The notes: generated by a model from the letters alone, not told the origin. DNA of 64,000 bases from Amphibiibacter pelophylacis (GCF_037688875.1 NZ_JAWDIE010000018.1:1-64000), one strand, 5' to 3'; shown: positions 31,750-41,496, counted from the first letter of the stretch. Numbers and translations are program-made.

Positions 31750-33501
31750 ATGGCAACGAACCGGTCCGTCGACCCCATCACTCTCGCCGTCGTGCGCGGC
31801 ACCCTGGAAACCACCCAGCGCGAAATGACGCTGACGCTGGAGAAAACCGCCCGCTCCAGCGTGTTCAACGTGGCCCACGACTACAGCAACGCGCTGTTCA
31901 ATCACCGCGCCGAAATGATCCTGCAGGGCCAGGACATTCCCATCCACCTGGGCGGCCTGATGCCAGCCATGAAAGCCGTGGCCGCCTACTTTGGCGACGA
32001 CATCCACGAAGGCGATGTCATCTACCACAACGACCCGGCCATGATGGGCAGCCACATCCTGGACTGCACCATGTACAAGCCCGTGTTTTACAAGGGCAAG
32101 CTGGTGTTCTGGAGCGTGTGCAAAGGCCACGTCACCGACATCGGCGGGCCGGTCCCGGCGGGCTACAACCCCGATGCGAAGGAAATCTTCGCCGAAGGCT
32201 TGCGCATTCCGCCCGTCAAGCTGTGGAGCAAAGGCGAGCCGCGCCAGGACGTGATCCAGTTCATTCTGTCGAATGTGCGTTCGCGCCGGGACTGGGAGGG
32301 CGATCTGAAGGCGCAGTACGGCGCCGTGACCATCGGCGAGCGCAACCTGATCGCGCTGGTCGAAAAATACGGGCTGGAAGAAGTCCAGGCCTGCAGCGAC
32401 GAGCTGCTGGCCATGGCCGACCGCTCGATGCGCCAGCTCTTTGCCAGCGTGAAAGACGGCCGCTACACCGCCACCGCCGTGCTGGAAGACGCGGGCCACG
32501 GGCTGGGCGAGCTGCCCATCACCGCCACGGTGGACATCCGGGGCGACAACTGCCACATCCGCATCGACAGCCCGCCGCAGGTGCCCTACTTCATCAACAG
32601 CTACGAGGGCAATTCCTACTCGGGCGTTTACCTGGGCCTGATGATGTTCGCCAAGGTGGCGCCGCCCTACAACGAGGGCCTGTACCGCTGCGTGACGCTG
32701 GACCTCGGCCCCAAGGGCACGCTGTGCAACGCCCGCGAACCCGCGCCGCACGTCAACTGCACGACCACGCCGATGGAGACCCTGGCCGACGCCGTGCGTC
32801 TGGCGCTGGAACAGGCCGCGCCCGAGCGCGCCGTGGGGTCCTGGGGACACAGCAGCGGCATCAACATCGCGGGCTTTGACACGCGCAACAGCGAGGAGTA
32901 CGTGACCATGGTGCTGGCCTCGCTGATCAGCGGCGCCGGGGCCACGGCCAGCATGGACGGCTGGAATTCGGTCGGGCCGCAGTGCTGCTTTGGCGCGCTC
33001 AGTTCGGGCGACATCGAAATCCTCGAATACTCCTACCCGGTGCAGATCCACCGCTACGGCCTCGTGGGCGACAGCGGCGGCGCGGGCTATCACCGGGGCG
33101 GCTGCGCCACGGTGTGGGAGGTCGAACCGCTGGCGCACGAAATGACCGCGATCAGCTTCGGCGAAGGCCGCCACTACCCGGCCATTGGCGCCCAGGGCGC
33201 ACGCAGCGCGCGGCCTGAGCTGAAGGTCGGCCGCGTCGAGCTGAAGGACGGCGAAGCGGTGAAGGAAGTCATGCGCACCAACGCCATCATGACCCTGCAG
33301 CCGGGCCAGCGCGTGGCCACCATCAACCCGGGCGGCGGCGGCTGGGGCGAACCGCTGCAGCGCGAGATCGAGCGCGTGGTCGCTGACGTGCGCAACGGCT
33401 ATGTCTCGGTCGCCGCCGCGCGCGACGAGTACGGCGTCGAGGTCGATACCGCCACCTGGACCGCCCGCCCCTGCGGCGCGCGCCTGACGGCCTCAGCCTG
33501 A
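31750..33501 (+). CDS. hyuB: Hydantoinase B / 5-oxoprolinase-type beta subunit
   Basis: A 583-residue HyuB-family protein. I chose the ATG at 31750 because AAGGAGGAG lies just upstream and similarity starts at DPITLAVVRGTLETTQREM. Other family features are SVFNVAHDYSNALFNHRAEM, YHNDPAMMGSHILD, HVTDIGGPVPAG, and the Gly-rich C-terminal NPGGGGWGEPL. With HyuA it forms an ATP-dependent enzyme that opens hydantoin, N-methylhydantoin, 5-oxoproline or related amide rings; acetone and acetophenone carboxylases are relatives. No third subunit is present. The nearby importer suggests the substrate comes from outside the cell. Confidence 0.9.
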   Translation: MATNRSVDPITLAVVRGTLETTQREMTLTLEKTARSSVFNVAHDYSNALFNHRAEMILQGQDIPIHLGGLMPAMKAVAAYFGDDIHEGDVIYHNDPAMMGSHILDCTMYKPVFYKGKLVFWSVCKGHVTDIGGPVPAGYNPDAKEIFAEGLRIPPVKLWSKGEPRQDVIQFILSNVRSRRDWEGDLKAQYGAVTIGERNLIALVEKYGLEEVQACSDELLAMADRSMRQLFASVKDGRYTATAVLEDAGHGLGELPITATVDIRGDNCHIRIDSPPQVPYFINSYEGNSYSGVYLGLMMFAKVAPPYNEGLYRCVTLDLGPKGTLCNAREPAPHVNCTTTPMETLADAVRLALEQAAPERAVGSWGHSSGINIAGFDTRNSEEYVTMVLASLISGAGATASMDGWNSVGPQCCFGALSSGDIEILEYSYPVQIHRYGLVGDSGGAGYHRGGCATVWEVEPLAHEMTAISFGEGRHYPAIGAQGARSARPELKVGRVELKDGEAVKEVMRTNAIMTLQPGQRVATINPGGGGWGEPLQREIERVVADVRNGYVSVAAARDEYGVEVDTATWTARPCGARLTASA

Positions 33502-33567
33502 GCCGCAGCCTCCATCGCCTGAACGGGCTCCCGGGCCCCTTCCCCCTTCTGAAGAAAGAAACACACC

Positions 33568-35643
33568 ATGAGCTATCGACTGGGCGTAGACGCCGGCGGC
33601 ACTTTCACCGATTTCGTTCTGGCCGATGACCAGGGCCAGGTTCACCTGTTCAAAGCCACTTCCACCCCCGAGGACGGCACGCAGGCCATCGCGGCGGGCC
33701 TGGCGCAGATCAGCGAGAAGCTGGGGCGGCCGGTGGCCGACATCCTGGCCGACACCACGCTGTGCGTGAACGGCACCACGGTGGCGCTGAACGCGCTGAT
33801 CCAGCACAAGGGCGTCAAGACCGGGCTGATCTGCACCGCCGGGCACGAGGATTCGCTGGAGATCCGTCTGGGTCACAAGGAAGAAGGCTACCGCTACGAC
33901 GCCGACTACCCGCCCGCGCGCCAGCTGGTCGAGCGCCACCTGCGCCTGCCGGTGCGCGAGCGCGTGCTGGCCGATGGCAGCATACGCACGCCGCTGAACG
34001 AGGACGACGTGCGCGCCGCCTGCGAGACCTTCCGCCGCGAGGGCGTGCAGGCCGTGGCCGTGTCGCTGCTGTGGAGCGTCGCCAACGGCCAGCACGAGCG
34101 CCGCGTCACCGAGCTGGTGCGCGAGCTGCTGCCGGAGGTCTACGTGTCGTCGGGTCTGGAGGTCTTTCCGCAGATGCGCGAGTACACGCGCACCTCGACC
34201 GCCGTGGTCAATGCCTATCTGGGCCCGGTGCTGAAAGCCTATGTGGACCGCATCGACCAGTTCTACCGCGATCAGGGCGTGCGCGTGCCGGTGCGCTACT
34301 TCCAGAGCAACGGCGGCATGGCGGCCCGCGACGTGATGGTCTCGCGCGCGGTCAACGCCATCAACTCGGGGCCTGCCTCGGCGCCGCGCGCGGGCGCCTG
34401 GGTGTGCGAGCCGCTGGGCCTGGCCAACTACATCACCGTGGACATGGGCGGAACGTCCTTCGACATCACGCTGACCCACCAGGGCCGCACCAACATCAGC
34501 AAGGACATCGATTTCCTGCGCTACCGCATCGGCTCGCCCATGATCCAGGTCGAAACGCTGGGCGCGGGCGGAGGCTCCATCGCCTGGATCGACGCGCTGG
34601 GCGTGCTCAATGTGGGGCCGCAGTCGGCGGGCGCGCAGCCTGGCCCGGCCTGCTACCAGCGCGGCGGCACGCTGCCCACCGTGACGGATGCGAATGTGGT
34701 GCTGGGCTACCTCAACCCCACGCACCTGCTGGGCGGGCGCCTGGAGATCGACGCCAGCGCCGCCGCTGACGCCATCACCCGCGAAGTGGCGCAGCCGCTG
34801 GGCATCAGCCTGGAGCGCGCCGCGCACGGCATGTACAGCATCGTCAACAACAGCATGGTCAACGGCATCCGGCGCGTGTCCATCGAGCGCGGCTACGACC
34901 CCCGCGATTTCGCCCTGATCGGCGCGGGCGGCGCCACCGGCCTGCACCTGACCGCGCTGGCGCAGGAGATCGGCTGCCGCACCGTGCTGGTGCCCAAGCT
35001 GGCTTCGGGGCTGTGCGCTTTCGGCCAGCTGCTGTCCGACATCCGCTACAACCGCATGGCCGCCACGCCCATGCGTCTGGACGAACGCGCCGACCTGGCC
35101 GGGCTGGAGCAGCGCTTCACCGAACTCGAAGCCGACGCCGTGCAGGCGCTGGAGAGCGAAGGCCTGGCGCGCAAGGACATCCACGTCCAGCGCAGCATGG
35201 ACATGCGTTACGTCGGCCAGGTGCACGAGTGCACGGTCGATCTGGGCGATCTGCGCATCAGCGCGGACACGCTGGGCGAGATTCGCCAGCGCTTCAACGA
35301 CCTGCACCGCCAGCTTTTCACCTACGACGAGCCCGACAGCCTGATCGAAATCGTGAACATCGAAGCCACCGTTTCCGGCCGCACCGGCGCCGTGCAGCCC
35401 GGACAGATCGCGGCGGGCGGCCAGGCCCAGAGCGCCCGCTCGGGCGAGCGCGACATGGTCTTTGCCGGCGACGGCAGCCGCACGCGCACGCCAGTCTATG
35501 ACGGCCAGCGCCTGGGCGCCGGTGACCTGCTTGACGGCCCGGTGGTGATCGAAGAGCCCACCACCACCATCGTCGTCCAGCCGGGCTGGCGCGTGCGCCT
35601 GCACGCCAGCGGCACCTACGTCATCACCCGTCAGGACGCCTGA
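33568..35643 (+). CDS. hyuA: Hydantoinase A / 5-oxoprolinase-type alpha subunit
   Basis: A 691-residue HyuA-family protein with the ASKHA-like ATP-binding start YRLGVDAGGTFTDFVLAD. It contains TTLCVNGTTVALNALIQHKG, YFQSNGGMAA, SGPASAPRAGAW, the phosphate-2 motif YITVDMGGTSFDI, and ALIGAGGATGLH. It provides the kinase-like activation step of the two-subunit hydantoinase. It begins 66 bp after hyuB and is followed after 34 bp by the first Liv-type ABC gene. The separate A and B chains (not fused) are the bacterial pattern. The substrate is undetermined. Confidence 0.92.
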   Translation: MSYRLGVDAGGTFTDFVLADDQGQVHLFKATSTPEDGTQAIAAGLAQISEKLGRPVADILADTTLCVNGTTVALNALIQHKGVKTGLICTAGHEDSLEIRLGHKEEGYRYDADYPPARQLVERHLRLPVRERVLADGSIRTPLNEDDVRAACETFRREGVQAVAVSLLWSVANGQHERRVTELVRELLPEVYVSSGLEVFPQMREYTRTSTAVVNAYLGPVLKAYVDRIDQFYRDQGVRVPVRYFQSNGGMAARDVMVSRAVNAINSGPASAPRAGAWVCEPLGLANYITVDMGGTSFDITLTHQGRTNISKDIDFLRYRIGSPMIQVETLGAGGGSIAWIDALGVLNVGPQSAGAQPGPACYQRGGTLPTVTDANVVLGYLNPTHLLGGRLEIDASAAADAITREVAQPLGISLERAAHGMYSIVNNSMVNGIRRVSIERGYDPRDFALIGAGGATGLHLTALAQEIGCRTVLVPKLASGLCAFGQLLSDIRYNRMAATPMRLDERADLAGLEQRFTELEADAVQALESEGLARKDIHVQRSMDMRYVGQVHECTVDLGDLRISADTLGEIRQRFNDLHRQLFTYDEPDSLIEIVNIEATVSGRTGAVQPGQIAAGGQAQSARSGERDMVFAGDGSRTRTPVYDGQRLGAGDLLDGPVVIEEPTTTIVVQPGWRVRLHASGTYVITRQDA

Positions 35644-35677
35644 GCGCCCGGGCGCCGCTGCAGCAAAGGCCACCGCC

Positions 35678-36490
35678 ATGACCTCCTTCGCGACCTCATC
35701 GGACAGCGCCAGCGGCCTGCAGGCGCATGCCGTCGGCGTCCACTTTCAGGGCCTGAAAGCGCTCAGCGGCGTGGATCTGACGCTGCAGCGCGGGCGCATC
35801 ACCGGCCTGATCGGCCCCAACGGCGCGGGCAAAACCACGCTGGTCAACGTGCTGTCGGGCTTTCAGGTGCCCCACGAGGGCGAGGTGCGGCTGGACGGGC
35901 AGAGCCTGCGCAGCCTCAGCGCCGACGCGCTGCGCCGCTGGGGGGTGGCGCGCACCTTCCAGGGCGGGCGCCTGTTCGCCAACCTGACGGTGCAGGAGAA
36001 CCTGGAAGCCGCCGGTGTCGGCCTGGGCCAGAACCGTGCGCAGGCGCGGCGCGAGGCGCAGGCCCTGCTGGACGAGATGCAGGTCGGCGCGCTGGCCCCG
36101 CTGCGCGCGGCCGATCTGCCCTACACCGACGAGCGCCGCGTCAGCATCGCCCGCGCGCTGATGGGCCGCCCGCGCTACCTGCTGCTGGACGAGCCCGCCG
36201 CCGGCATGAGCGACCCGGAAGCGCACGAGCTGGACGCGCTGGTGCGCCACCTGGTCGAGCGCGTGGGCTGCGGCGTGCTGCTGATCGAGCACAACATCCG
36301 CCTGGTGCTGGGCTTGTGCGACGAGGTGGTGGTGCTGGACAGCGGCTGCGTCATCGCCCAAGGGTTGCCTGACGAGATCCACCGCAACGAGCGCGTGCGC
36401 GAAGCCTATATGGGCAGCATGGCCGCCGCCGTGGACGAAGACCGCGCCAGCAGCGCGGCCTCGCCCCGCTCTGCCGGAGCGGCCGCATGA
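35678..36490 (+). CDS. Branched-chain-amino-acid-type ABC transporter ATPase (LivG-like)
   Basis: A 270-residue ABC ATPase. Walker A is GPNGAGKTT (about 46-54), VARTFQGGRLFANLTVQENL is the Q-loop region, and Walker B is YLLLDEPAAGM with a switch histidine in LIEHNIRL. The ABC signature is unusual: where LivG proteins have LxYGxQRR, this one reads LPYTDERR, lacking the central Gly-Gln/Asp pair. It overlaps livF-like by 4 bp. It belongs to an importer of the HAAT family that here serves the hydantoinase operon. Confidence 0.9.
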   Translation: MTSFATSSDSASGLQAHAVGVHFQGLKALSGVDLTLQRGRITGLIGPNGAGKTTLVNVLSGFQVPHEGEVRLDGQSLRSLSADALRRWGVARTFQGGRLFANLTVQENLEAAGVGLGQNRAQARREAQALLDEMQVGALAPLRAADLPYTDERRVSIARALMGRPRYLLLDEPAAGMSDPEAHELDALVRHLVERVGCGVLLIEHNIRLVLGLCDEVVVLDSGCVIAQGLPDEIHRNERVREAYMGSMAAAVDEDRASSAASPRSAGAAA

Positions 36491-37230
36491 GCGCCGCTGA
36501 TCTGAGCGTCCAGGATCTCACGGTGCGCTACGGCAGCACTGTGGCGCTGCGCGGTCTCTCGCTGGACGTGGCGCAAGGCAGCACGCTGATGCTGACCGGC
36601 CCCAACGGCGCGGGCAAATCCACGCTGTGCAAATCGCTGATCGGCTGGGTGCGCCCGGCCAGCGGCGCGCTGCTGTGGCAGGGCCAGAGCCTGGCCGGGC
36701 TCAGCCCGGAGGACATCGCTGCGCGCGGCATCGCCATGATCCCCGAAGGCCGCCACGTCTTTGGCAGCCTGAGCGTGATCGACAACCTGCGCGTGGCCGC
36801 CACTCGGCGGCGCGACCGCGCGGGCATCGCCGCTGATCTGGATCGGCTGCTGGCGGTCTTTCCCATGCTGCAGCCGCGCCTGCAGCAGGCGGCCGGAATG
36901 CTGTCGGGCGGCCAGCAGCAGATGCTGGTCATTGCCCGCGCGCTGATGGGCCGCCCGCGCCTGCTGGTCATCGACGAGCCCTCGCTGGGCCTGGCGCCAC
37001 AGGTGACCGACCAGGTCTACGCCACGCTGCGCCAGCTTCAGGCCGAGCAGGGGCTGTCGCTGCTGATCGTGGAACAGAGCTCGCGCCGCGCCGCCGCCAT
37101 GTCCAGCCCGCTGGTGCTGCTGCGCGAAGGCCAGGCCGTGCTGCGCGGCCCGGCCAGCCAGATCGACGCCGACACGCTGGAACGCGCCTATTTCGGCGAC
37201 GACAGCCCCGCCCTGGAGAGCCCGCCATGA
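36487..37230 (+). CDS. Branched-chain-amino-acid-type ABC transporter ATPase (LivF-like)
   Basis: A 247-residue ABC ATPase with Walker A GPNGAGKST, the LivF hallmark MIPEGRHVFGSLSV, an intact LSGGQQQM signature, Walker B LLVIDEPSLGLAP and the switch region LLIVEQSS (Gln-Ser in place of the usual Gln-Asn). It overlaps the genes on both sides by 4 bp (ATGA), so the two ATPases and the permease are made in coupled amounts. Confidence 0.92.
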   Translation: MSAADLSVQDLTVRYGSTVALRGLSLDVAQGSTLMLTGPNGAGKSTLCKSLIGWVRPASGALLWQGQSLAGLSPEDIAARGIAMIPEGRHVFGSLSVIDNLRVAATRRRDRAGIAADLDRLLAVFPMLQPRLQQAAGMLSGGQQQMLVIARALMGRPRLLVIDEPSLGLAPQVTDQVYATLRQLQAEQGLSLLIVEQSSRRAAAMSSPLVLLREGQAVLRGPASQIDADTLERAYFGDDSPALESPP

Positions 37231-38138
37231 ACCTGCTGCAGCTGCTGTTTGACGCCCTCTCGCTGGGCAGCCTTTACGCCCTCGGGGCGCTGGGCATCGC
37301 GCTGATTTTTGGTGTGATGCGCCTCGTGAACTTCGCCCACGGCGATGTCATGACCTTCTCGGTCTTTGGCCTGATCGCGCCCACCACGGCCGCCGCTGCG
37401 CCGCTGCTGATCGGCGCCTGGAGCACGCCGCTGCTGGTGACCGCCACACTGGCGCTGGGCGCGGGCCTGGCCATGCTGTCCGAGGCGCTGATTTTCCGGC
37501 GACTGCGCCGCGCCTCGCCCACCGCGACCATGATCGCCTCGTTTGCGCTGGGCTTCGTCATCCAGAACGCGCTGCTGATGCTGCACAGCTCGCGGCCCAA
37601 ATCAATCAACCTGTGGCCTGCGCTGAGCCAGCCGGTGCCCATCGGCAGCGCCAGCGTGCCGGGGCTGCAGCTGCTGATCATCGCGGTGACGCTGGCGCTG
37701 CTGGTGGGCCTCGTGATGCTGCTGCGTCACAGCCGCGTCGGGCTGGAGATGCGCGCCGCCGCCGAAGATTTCGCCATGGCACGGGCCCTGGGCGTGCGCG
37801 CCAACCGCGTCATCCTGCTGGCTTTTGGCCTGAGCGGCGCGCTGGCCGCACTGATCGGGCTTTTTCTGACCAGCCAGTCGGGCGTGCTGGACCTGCGCAT
37901 GGGCGGGCCGATGATGCTGGTGGCTTTCGTCGCCACGGTGATCGGCGGCCTGGGCAGCCTGGCCGGAGCGGTGCTGGGCGGCTTTCTGCTGGGCGCGGTC
38001 AGCACCGCGCTGCAGATGGTGCTGCCGCTGGATGCCCGCCCTTTCCGCGATGCCCTGGTTTATCTGGGCGTGATCGCCCTGCTGCTGTGGCGACCCCAGG
38101 GCCTGTTTGTCACTTCTGCGGTGCGCCAGCGCATCTGA
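37227..38138 (+). CDS. Branched-chain-amino-acid-type ABC permease (LivH-like)
   Basis: A 303-residue inner-membrane permease with about eight helices. It starts LLFDALSLGSLYALGALGIALIFGVMRLVNFAHGD, the LivH opening, and carries the cytoplasmic coupling segment RAAAEDFAMARALGVRANRV. The ATG overlaps the livF-like stop. It forms the translocation channel with the LivM-like permease encoded next. Confidence 0.93.
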   Translation: MNLLQLLFDALSLGSLYALGALGIALIFGVMRLVNFAHGDVMTFSVFGLIAPTTAAAAPLLIGAWSTPLLVTATLALGAGLAMLSEALIFRRLRRASPTATMIASFALGFVIQNALLMLHSSRPKSINLWPALSQPVPIGSASVPGLQLLIIAVTLALLVGLVMLLRHSRVGLEMRAAAEDFAMARALGVRANRVILLAFGLSGALAALIGLFLTSQSGVLDLRMGGPMMLVAFVATVIGGLGSLAGAVLGGFLLGAVSTALQMVLPLDARPFRDALVYLGVIALLLWRPQGLFVTSAVRQRI

Positions 38139-38157
38139 CCCCGAGGAAGATTCCGCC

Positions 38158-39144
38158 ATGAACCCATCCTCCCTGGCCGCGCGCCACCGCGATGCGCTGC
38201 TCCTGGCCGCCGTGCTGCTGGCTCTGGCCGCGCTGGCCAGTGTGGCCGCGCCCGGCCTGCAGCGCACGCTGACCGAAGGGCTGATCCGCGTCGTCACCGT
38301 TCTGGGCCTGTTTGTTTTTGTCGGGCAGTCGGGTGTGATCAGCTTTGGCCACATCGCTTTCATGGGCGTGGGCGCTTACGCCGCCGCCTGGCTGACGATG
38401 GATCCGGCCATCAAACCCTTTGTGCTGGGCGGTCTGCCCGAGTGGCTGCAGGCGCTGTCGCTGCCCTGGTGGCAGGCCACGCTGGCGGGCGGCGCGCTGG
38501 CCGCCGTGGCCGCCGCAGTGACCGGCATCGCCATCCTGCGGCTGACGGGCATCGCGGCGTCGATCGCCACTTTTTCGCTGCTGGCGATTTTCAACGTGGT
38601 CTATTCCAGCTGGGACAGCGTCACGGCGGGGACCAGTTCCATCGTCGGCGTCCCCACCACCGTGGGCATTCCGCAGGCGCTGGGCGTGGCGCTGCTGGCG
38701 CTGCTGCTGGCTGAAATCCACCGCCATTCGCGCTGGGGACTGGCGCTGCAGGCGGTGCGCGAAGAGCCCGTGGCGGCGCAGTCCTGCGGCATCCGCGCGC
38801 TGCGCATGAAGCTGATCGCCTTCGTGCTCAGCGCCCTGGTCTGCGGCGCCGCCGGAGCGCTCAACGCCCAGTACCTGGGCGTGGTCAGCCCGGACGAGTA
38901 CTACCTGCCGCGCACCTTCATCACGCTGGCGATGCTGGTCATCGGCGGCATGTCCAGCCTGCGCGGCGCGGTGGGCGGCACGGTGCTGATCTCGCTGCTC
39001 ATGGAGCTTCTGACCCGCCTGGAGGCGGGCGTGACCCTGGGCAGCACCACGTTGGCGCTGCCGCACGGCGCGCAGGAGATCGCCATCGGCCTGCTGATGA
39101 TCGTGATGCTGATCGTGCGCCCGCACGGGCTGTGGACGCGCTGA
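38158..39144 (+). CDS. Branched-chain-amino-acid-type ABC permease (LivM-like)
   Basis: A 328-residue inner-membrane permease. I chose the ATG at 38158 because GAGGAAG precedes it; an earlier in-frame ATG would overlap livH-like. The segment FVFVGQSGVISFGHIAFMGVGAYAAAWL and the coupling motif AVREEPVAAQSCGIRALRMKL are LivM features. It pairs with the LivH-like subunit. Confidence 0.92.
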   Translation: MNPSSLAARHRDALLLAAVLLALAALASVAAPGLQRTLTEGLIRVVTVLGLFVFVGQSGVISFGHIAFMGVGAYAAAWLTMDPAIKPFVLGGLPEWLQALSLPWWQATLAGGALAAVAAAVTGIAILRLTGIAASIATFSLLAIFNVVYSSWDSVTAGTSSIVGVPTTVGIPQALGVALLALLLAEIHRHSRWGLALQAVREEPVAAQSCGIRALRMKLIAFVLSALVCGAAGALNAQYLGVVSPDEYYLPRTFITLAMLVIGGMSSLRGAVGGTVLISLLMELLTRLEAGVTLGSTTLALPHGAQEIAIGLLMIVMLIVRPHGLWTR

Positions 39145-39233
39145 CGTCTTCCCGCCTTCCCTGCTTCCCGCCCTCCCTCTTTTCCTGCTGACCTGACCCC
39201 CGTTCCATCCCGAAAACACTAGGAGACCCTGCC

Positions 39234-40424
39234 ATGCGCCCCTTGTTCACCCGCACCGCTCTGGCCGCGCTCGCGCTGGCCGCCTGCACCGCCGCCCAGG
39301 CCCAGCCCAAAGACCTGGTCATCGGCTTTGCCACCGCCCGCTCCGGCTGGCTGGAGGCCTACGACACCCCGGCGCGCAACGCCGCCATGATCCGCATCAA
39401 CGAGATCAACGCCGCCGGTGGCCTGCTGGGCCGCAAGCTGCGCGTGGTCGAATCCGACAGCAAGACCGACCGCGCCCAGAGCGCCAAAGCCGGGCTGGAC
39501 GTGCTGGACCAGGGCGCTGATCTGGTCGTGACCAGCTGCGATTACGATTTCGGCGCCCCCGCCGCCATCGAGGCGCAGAAGAAGGGCAAAGTCGCCTTCT
39601 TCCTGTGCGCCGAAGACATCAAGGCCGGGCTGCAGGGCGTGGGCAAAATGGCCTTCACCGGCTCGCTGCTCAACGCCGTTCAGGGCGCCACCGTCATCGA
39701 CTGGGCCTACAACAGGCGCAAGGTGCGCAGCGCCTACGTGCTGGAAGACACGGCCATCGAGTACAACAAAGGCATCTGCAAGGGCTTTGCCGCGCAGGCC
39801 AAAACCCTGCCTGAGCTGAAAATCGTCGGCCAGGACACCTTCAAGGGCGGCGACGCCAGCATCGCGGCGCAGGTCTCGCGCATCAAGGCGCTGCCCACGC
39901 CGCCCGACGCCATCATGCTGTGCTCGGTCATTCCGGCTGCGGCCAGCGCGGTCAAGCAGCTGCGCGCGGCCGGGATCAACTCGCTGATCCTGAACGGCTC
40001 GGCGGTCGATGGCAGCTACTGGCTGGATTCGGTGCCCGGCCTGTCCAACTTTGTCGTGCCCGTGCAGGGCTCGATCTACGGCGACGACCCCAACCCCAAA
40101 GTCGAGGCCTTCAACAAGACCTACGCCACCCAGTACGGCGGGCGCCCGTCCAGCACCTACGTCTACCCGGGCTACATCCTGATCGACCTGTGGGCCAAAG
40201 CGGTCGAGCGCGCCAAATCGGCCGATGGCGCACCCGTGGTCGCGCAACTGGAGAAAATGAACGCCGAACCCACCATTTTTGGCCCGCGCAGCTTCAGCCC
40301 GGCGCTGCACATCCAGAACAACATCCCGCTGCTGATCAGCGAAGTCAAAAACGGCAAGCCCGGCATCGTCGACAAATGGCAGCTCGCCAAGCCCTTCCCG
40401 GTGGCGGAGCTGGCGAAGCGGTGA
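39234..40424 (+). CDS. Periplasmic substrate-binding protein of the Liv-type importer
   Basis: A 396-residue periplasmic binding protein with a signal peptide (RPLFTRTALAALALAACTAAQAQ) cleaved near residue 23. There is a Cys in AACTA, but the alanine-rich cleavage site fits a soluble protein as well as a lipoprotein. The type I fold starts KDLVIGFATARSGWLEAYDT, with ARNAAMIRINEINAAGGLLGRKL and YPGYILIDLWAKAVE. It is last in the hyuBA/Liv operon, 89 bp after livM-like with AGGAG before the ATG. The ligand is probably the hydantoinase substrate; this is inference. Confidence 0.9.
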   Translation: MRPLFTRTALAALALAACTAAQAQPKDLVIGFATARSGWLEAYDTPARNAAMIRINEINAAGGLLGRKLRVVESDSKTDRAQSAKAGLDVLDQGADLVVTSCDYDFGAPAAIEAQKKGKVAFFLCAEDIKAGLQGVGKMAFTGSLLNAVQGATVIDWAYNRRKVRSAYVLEDTAIEYNKGICKGFAAQAKTLPELKIVGQDTFKGGDASIAAQVSRIKALPTPPDAIMLCSVIPAAASAVKQLRAAGINSLILNGSAVDGSYWLDSVPGLSNFVVPVQGSIYGDDPNPKVEAFNKTYATQYGGRPSSTYVYPGYILIDLWAKAVERAKSADGAPVVAQLEKMNAEPTIFGPRSFSPALHIQNNIPLLISEVKNGKPGIVDKWQLAKPFPVAELAKR

Positions 40425-40452
40425 TACGGCGGGGGCCAACACCGGCCCTCCG

Positions 40453-41496
40453 TCAGAGGGTCTGGAGCCAGTAGCAGGTCTGCTGCCGGTAATGCTGTCC
40501 CGGGCGCAGAACTACGGCTTCAGCCTGCACCGGGTCCGGGCTGTTGATCTGGTTCGGGAAGGCCTGAGCCTCCAGACAGAAACCCGCGTGGGCCTGATAC
40601 AGGCCGTGTCGACCAGGCACAAGGCGCAAGTGGTTCCCGCTATAAAACTGCAGCCCCGGCTCGGTGGTCAGAACGGTCAATGAACGCCCTGACGAGGGCT
40701 CATGCACATGGGCCACTTCGCGCAGATCACCACGCCCACCGGGCAGCACATAGCAGTGATCAAAGCCCCCTGCCAGTGTCAGCTGGGGCTCCAGCCAGGA
40801 CAGCCTGGCACCAATCGGCGCGGGGCTGCGAAAATCAAAAGCACTGCCCGCGACAGGGGCCTGATGCGTGGGGATCAATGCCTTGTCTGTATGCAGGACC
40901 TGTTCGGCATCGATGCGTAACTGGTGATCGCGGATGTCCCGGCCATCGCCACCGAGGTTGAAATAGGGATGCGCGGTGAGGTTGATGGGGGTTGGCGCAT
41001 CGCTGCTGGCCTGGTAGTCCAGCAGCAGGCGCCCTTCGTCGTCCAGCCGGTAGGCCAACTGGACGTTAACAGCCCCCGGGAACCCGCCATCCCCGTCCGG
41101 TGAAGTCAAGCCCAGCACCAGCGTATCGTCCTGAATCCGGGCGGACCACAGGCGGCGGTGAAACCCGGTATATCCGCCATGGAGCAGGTGATTGCCCTCA
41201 TTGCGATCCACCTGAAACAGGCGGCCATCCAGAGAAAAACGGGCGTTCGACATGCGATTGGCCCAGCGGCCCACCGTCGCCCCCATGAAGTGAAGGTTCT
41301 CCTGCCAGCCCTTTTCCGAGGGGTACCCCAGAAGAATATCCGCAACCCGGCCGTACCGGTCTGGCACACGCCAGGAGCGCAGGGTCGCACCCCACGGGCT
41401 GATCACCACAGACATATCCAAAGAATTGCTCAACATGAAAAGCGGACCAGCGCCTTCGTCCGTGAGACGCCGGACACGGGATAAAACCATCGTCAT
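40453..41496 (-). CDS. galM: Aldose 1-epimerase (mutarotase)
   Basis: A 347-residue galactose mutarotase-family enzyme that interconverts alpha and beta anomers, here probably of xylose. It has WANRMSNARFSLDG, NHLLHGG (active-site His), LTAHPYFNLGG (second His) and the catalytic glutamate in TTEPGLQFYSGNHL. I chose the ATG at 41496 because it overlaps the xylR stop (ATGA), so the two are co-translated. Epimerases commonly accompany xylose genes to feed xylose isomerase, which uses the alpha anomer. Confidence 0.92.
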   Translation of the reverse strand: MTMVLSRVRRLTDEGAGPLFMLSNSLDMSVVISPWGATLRSWRVPDRYGRVADILLGYPSEKGWQENLHFMGATVGRWANRMSNARFSLDGRLFQVDRNEGNHLLHGGYTGFHRRLWSARIQDDTLVLGLTSPDGDGGFPGAVNVQLAYRLDDEGRLLLDYQASSDAPTPINLTAHPYFNLGGDGRDIRDHQLRIDAEQVLHTDKALIPTHQAPVAGSAFDFRSPAPIGARLSWLEPQLTLAGGFDHCYVLPGGRGDLREVAHVHEPSSGRSLTVLTTEPGLQFYSGNHLRLVPGRHGLYQAHAGFCLEAQAFPNQINSPDPVQAEAVVLRPGQHYRQQTCYWLQTL

